This document shows, piece by piece, positions 60,115 to 64,000 of a stretch of 64,000 nt of DNA; the first letter of the stretch is position 1, and every line of letters begins with the position of its first letter. Where the stretch lies: NCBI GenBank assembly GCA_947000775.1, contig CAMQGK010000327.1:17556501-17620500 (forward strand). The letters run 5' to 3'. The position numbers and the translations under genes are program-made. The DNA comes from Pterois miles (lineage: Eukaryota > Chordata > Actinopteri > Perciformes > Scorpaenidae). Under the pieces are notes generated by a model that had not been told where the DNA came from, searched no databases, and saw nothing but the letters and a program-made list of their open reading frames with translations.

Positions 60115-60840
60115 TCTAAGCGGGTGCTCATGAGGACTAAAAATCCTCTGTGAGAAGAAGCACTGAGTTTTACATTTCTTGTTTGTTTGACATGAATATA
60201 AACAAGTAGTTGGCACGGGCAAAAGACTGCCTGAAGACTTCATGCTGTTTGATTGACATGTGATCTAAGAGAAGTGAAAACCTCTCAGCATTAACGATGG
60301 AGACGAAACAATAAAAAGGGAAAGAAAAACAACTGGCTACTATGCAGACTAACTGCCTCCATCTCCCTTCATACCGATCTCAAGCAGGACGTCTGCTGCA
60401 ACTCTACCTCATTAACCCTTAACAAGACACAACCTCACAACCTTCGTCGCCCGCCGAGCACAACAGGGAGATGTGAGGTGATCGCCAGGGTCAAAAGTGG
60501 AGTGCACCACAGGGGACAGATGGCAAAGACATGGTCTCACTTTCACACATGGTGCCTGCCACAAAAAAACAACAAAACCCTAAACATCAAAGACGTACGT
60601 TTCTACCCCCCAAAAAATCCTGGGCTGGATCCAATATCTATATTAGGTGTCTCACGGGAAAAGAAGACATCTTTGCTTTCTCGCCTAACTGAAGCCTGTT
60701 TCATAATAACGGAACATAAACCATTATCATTATCATCGTTATCATTACCACCACAATGATCATTATTTGACCTGGCACCAGCCAATAGGTTGTTCCAGGT
60801 GTCTTTAAATGTGTCTTGTGTTGATCTTAAAAGTACAGGT

Positions 60841-60982
<142 letters not shown>

Positions 60983-63359
60983 TAAAGAGTTCATTTGAGG
61001 TGTTTCGCAGACCTGCCTGTGATATATAGTTTGTTTTGTTGTATCCAGATGAGAGCAGCCACCTTCTGCTCTAGCAGGTGTCTGGACCACATCTGGCCTC
61101 ATGTTCTCACACCACCACAAAACTGCACCTGAATGGCTGGCACTGCCCGCGATTCTTAACAGGAACCGGCTTGTGTTGGCTCTAAAAGGCCAAACTCAGC
61201 CCTCAGGAGTACACATTTCTTTTCTACAGTGCCCCCTTTGAGGGAGACTTGGAATAAATGTTTTTCATAAAGTATGAGTGGCCTCCGCAGGCCAAAACAG
61301 AGCACATAAAGCAAAATAAAAACGACGACTGTGGTGCAAAGATAATTTCCTTTTCAGTAAAAGTACTACGTGTGCCTCTGGGTGTGGAAATGTCATCTGT
61401 TGCCACAAAAAAAAAAAAAAAAAAAGTGAGCTTTGGTATGAGCTAGAATCTAAGGAAGGTGTTAGATGTTGCGATAAAAGCAAGTTTTGGATGAAGAAAC
61501 ATAGATGTGCATCCAAAATCTCTGGGTGGCACAGGGTCAGGAAGTGTATCATTACATGCGAGCAGCAGATGCATGGAGCTGTACCTGTCTTGTGCCTACA
61601 CGCCACAGTGTTTACTGCTACAAATAAGAAGCAAATTGGGTTATCATGTACTGGCTGCTGTTACAACAATGCTCTAAAGTACTGGATGTGCCAAAGAGCA
61701 ATGCAATAACTCAACCCCAGGAGTTGTCTCCTCTTCTATAAACAGTCTTAGATGCAATATCTTATCCTGCAAAAATAACCTCTCAACCTTTAAAGTTATG
61801 TAACCTCTTTTTTTGAGAATATGTGCTGGCTTTTCATATGCATATGCATGTGTGCCCTTGTACTTGTTGATGATGATAACCAGCCCCACCTTGTCCATTA
61901 CACTTCACTGCTGCCCATTACTGCACCAAGGCAGTACCATCTCTAAAGCCATTAGCTGGTAAACATGTAAACTACATGTGACCTCTGTCCACAGATACCT
62001 ATTAGTTACGACTCCTGCCGGTGACAGCTGTTTACACAGCTAAGGCCGCTGCTCCTGAGACCTGGCCCCAGTCCAAATAAAATAATATCCAGTTAAGGAG
62101 AAGTCAGCCAAGATGTAATACAAGTGCATAACTAGAGGGGGGAAAAGAGTGAAGGAATCTGGGAAATGTTAATGGACTTCTTTTTCTTTTAAAGCTTTAT
62201 ACTTTTCTGTCTAGCATTTGTCTCTACCACAGCCTTGTTTCATTGTCTGGACCCAAAAACAATTTTAGTGAGAAACCCTGACGGAGAAAGAAAAGTCAAA
62301 AGCAGTCACCACAATTGATGTACTCTTTGACAAAGTGCAACATAAAAATGTGCTGCGTTGAAAGTTGCAACGCAGATTACAAAATAGACTTCCACTCTCT
62401 TTTTACACGTGGCGTGTGGCCAGAGCGAAGCATAAAAACCTACATGGGCTTAAGTCAACGCAGGCAACAACAAGACAAACAACAACAACGACCGCAACCA
62501 CACAACAACTGGCTCAGACATGCGCTGTAATACAGCGAGCAGGGCCGGGCCCGTTCTGGCAGATATCGGGCCCAGAGGCGGAGAAACATCTCAGGGAGCA
62601 AGTTAAAACTCAGATGCAGTCACTGACAGGTGAACTGAAAGCACCAACCATCAGTGAACTAAACCATCAGTGAACTGTAACCTGGAAGGGTGGAAACATT
62701 ATCACGGTAACCAGTTACACCTGAGATTTTTCATGCACCATATTTATTAGAAATTGCAGCCTAAATTTGTACTACTAAAAACATTAAAACAAAGCTCCAT
62801 CTTCATCAAACCTCTCAGTGACCCCGCTGCCCTGAGTGGAAGCATCAACATTTATCGATTCTTCACCCATTTATTCTGATTTTTCCTTTAATTTGTCACC
62901 CAGCTGTATTTCACTTATGCAACCCAACTGCAACAACCATGGAAGCAAACTACAAGCTGTAATTGGATTGACAAGATGTTGGATCCACCCACAAAAGGCT
63001 GATTGTGAGAGGCGTCACCGAGGACGCCATTCAGTCTGGCTGCACATAAACTGTGAAAATCCAACTTTATTTAGTAGAATGTTCAGAGCCTAACGTAGAT
63101 CCTCACCTTTAAGAGCTCTCATACACACATATAATATTCTGAGATTAACAATGGATCATGACTATGTGTAGGTGTCACTCATAGTGTCAGACACACAGAA
63201 TCTTCACTCAACTTTGCAGTTCCCCTCAGCTCTGCTGTGTTTTTTAGTATCTTTCTACTCATTGTTTTGACTTTAGGACCAAAAACTTTATTGTTTTAGT
63301 TTAGTCTCACTGCTCACGTTAGGCTACTGCTGTTTGTCGTCACAGCAATTACCAGAAAA

Positions 63360-63440
63360 CCTGCTCTATCGTGATACACATCGCTATCGAGATATGAAAT
63401 GACCTATATCGAGATAGAAGATTTTGGCTATATTGCAAAG
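63360..63440. repeat. TATCGAGATA repeat fragment
   Basis: TCGTGATACACATCGCTATC and ATATCGAGATAGAAGATTTT resemble a dispersed teleost element rich in CGATA motifs. One decayed copy. Confidence 0.4.
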
Positions 63441-64000
63441 TCCAATTTAACATCAGCAGCTAAAGTGCCACATATTCCCCTGTAGATTCCCAGTCTGAAC
63501 TTTAAGGATGGGGTTTATGAAAAAAAAAAATCTAGAGGGAACGTAATGTGTACAATGCATAGAGGTCTAATGAATTGGGATGTGTGTTGCCTACGTATTA
63601 CACCCTCCAAACAGAATGCAATGCAAGTAAGCGTCAGTGACAAAATCAGTTTGACTGCATTGTTTTCCGTTGGAATGAACTAACTGGCTGCGAGCGACAA
63701 CACGGTTTTGAGCTGAACGTTTTACCACAAACACCTAAATAAGAGGCAGCTGGCGGGAGGGAGATCGCCTGAAAGTTTACATAGGCTGCTGCTGGTTATA
63801 CTGTATGCCATTTTCCGTAAATGTTGTTACACAAGATCTGTTTTCTGTTAAAAAAAAAAAAAAACATAGATGTCGTAAGATTGAAAGTGCTACTCACCCA
63901 ATTTTAAGTGGTTACGTCTCTAGTCTGATCTCGAGCACACAGCTGACACAAAACAAAAATCTATCTTCTTATCTTGTTGGTTTCTTTGTGTCATTAACAA

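Overview
The window looks like nuclear DNA of a ray-finned fish, most likely a percomorph teleost. Coding exons are short, with GT-AG introns of vertebrate size. The DNA between them is full of tRNA-headed SINEs, LINE 3' ends, hAT-like and fold-back non-autonomous DNA transposons, and long (CA)n/(GA)n tracts. There is no bacterial or viral gene organisation, no CRISPR array and no operon. Most open frames are chance frames in AT-rich or simple-repeat DNA.

The only protein-coding gene I can support is R-spondin 2 (rspo2), on the minus strand. Four coding exons are present: furin-like repeat 1 (44377-44565), furin-like repeat 2 (34492-34635), the thrombospondin type-1 domain (33638-33826), and the basic C-terminal tail with its stop codon (7466-7572, or 7466-7581 with an alternative acceptor). 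Frames and intron phases join perfectly, giving about 209 residues. The exon with the start codon and signal peptide was not found and probably lies beyond position 64000. The introns are about 9.7 kb, 665 bp and 26 kb. The protein would be a secreted Wnt agonist that bridges LGR4/5/6 and the ZNRF3/RNF43 ubiquitin ligases.

Layout: 1-6.4 kb is downstream flank (one exon-like segment of unknown origin, a 9/18-bp minisatellite, a SINE fragment). 6.4-7.5 kb is the likely 3' UTR. 7.6-33.6 kb is the last intron; it holds a young SINE with a perfect 12-bp target-site duplication, an 18-bp minisatellite that makes an E-box cluster, a ZNF143-like motif and three copies of an hAT-like family. 33.8-34.5 kb is a tiny intron more than half filled by a transposon with terminal inverted repeats. 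34.6-44.4 kb is an intron with fossil retroelement pieces. 44.6-64 kb is intron or upstream DNA with a complete SINE, three fold-back elements, a kifc1-like retropseudogene, a LINE nested in a DNA transposon, and a compound (CA)n(GA)n tract.

I found no new multi-gene system. The most interesting points are the two possible splice acceptors of the last rspo2 exon, a SINE and a LINE that share a nearly identical 3' tail, the mosaic hAT-like elements, and the CAGCTG-rich minisatellite inside an rspo2 intron.
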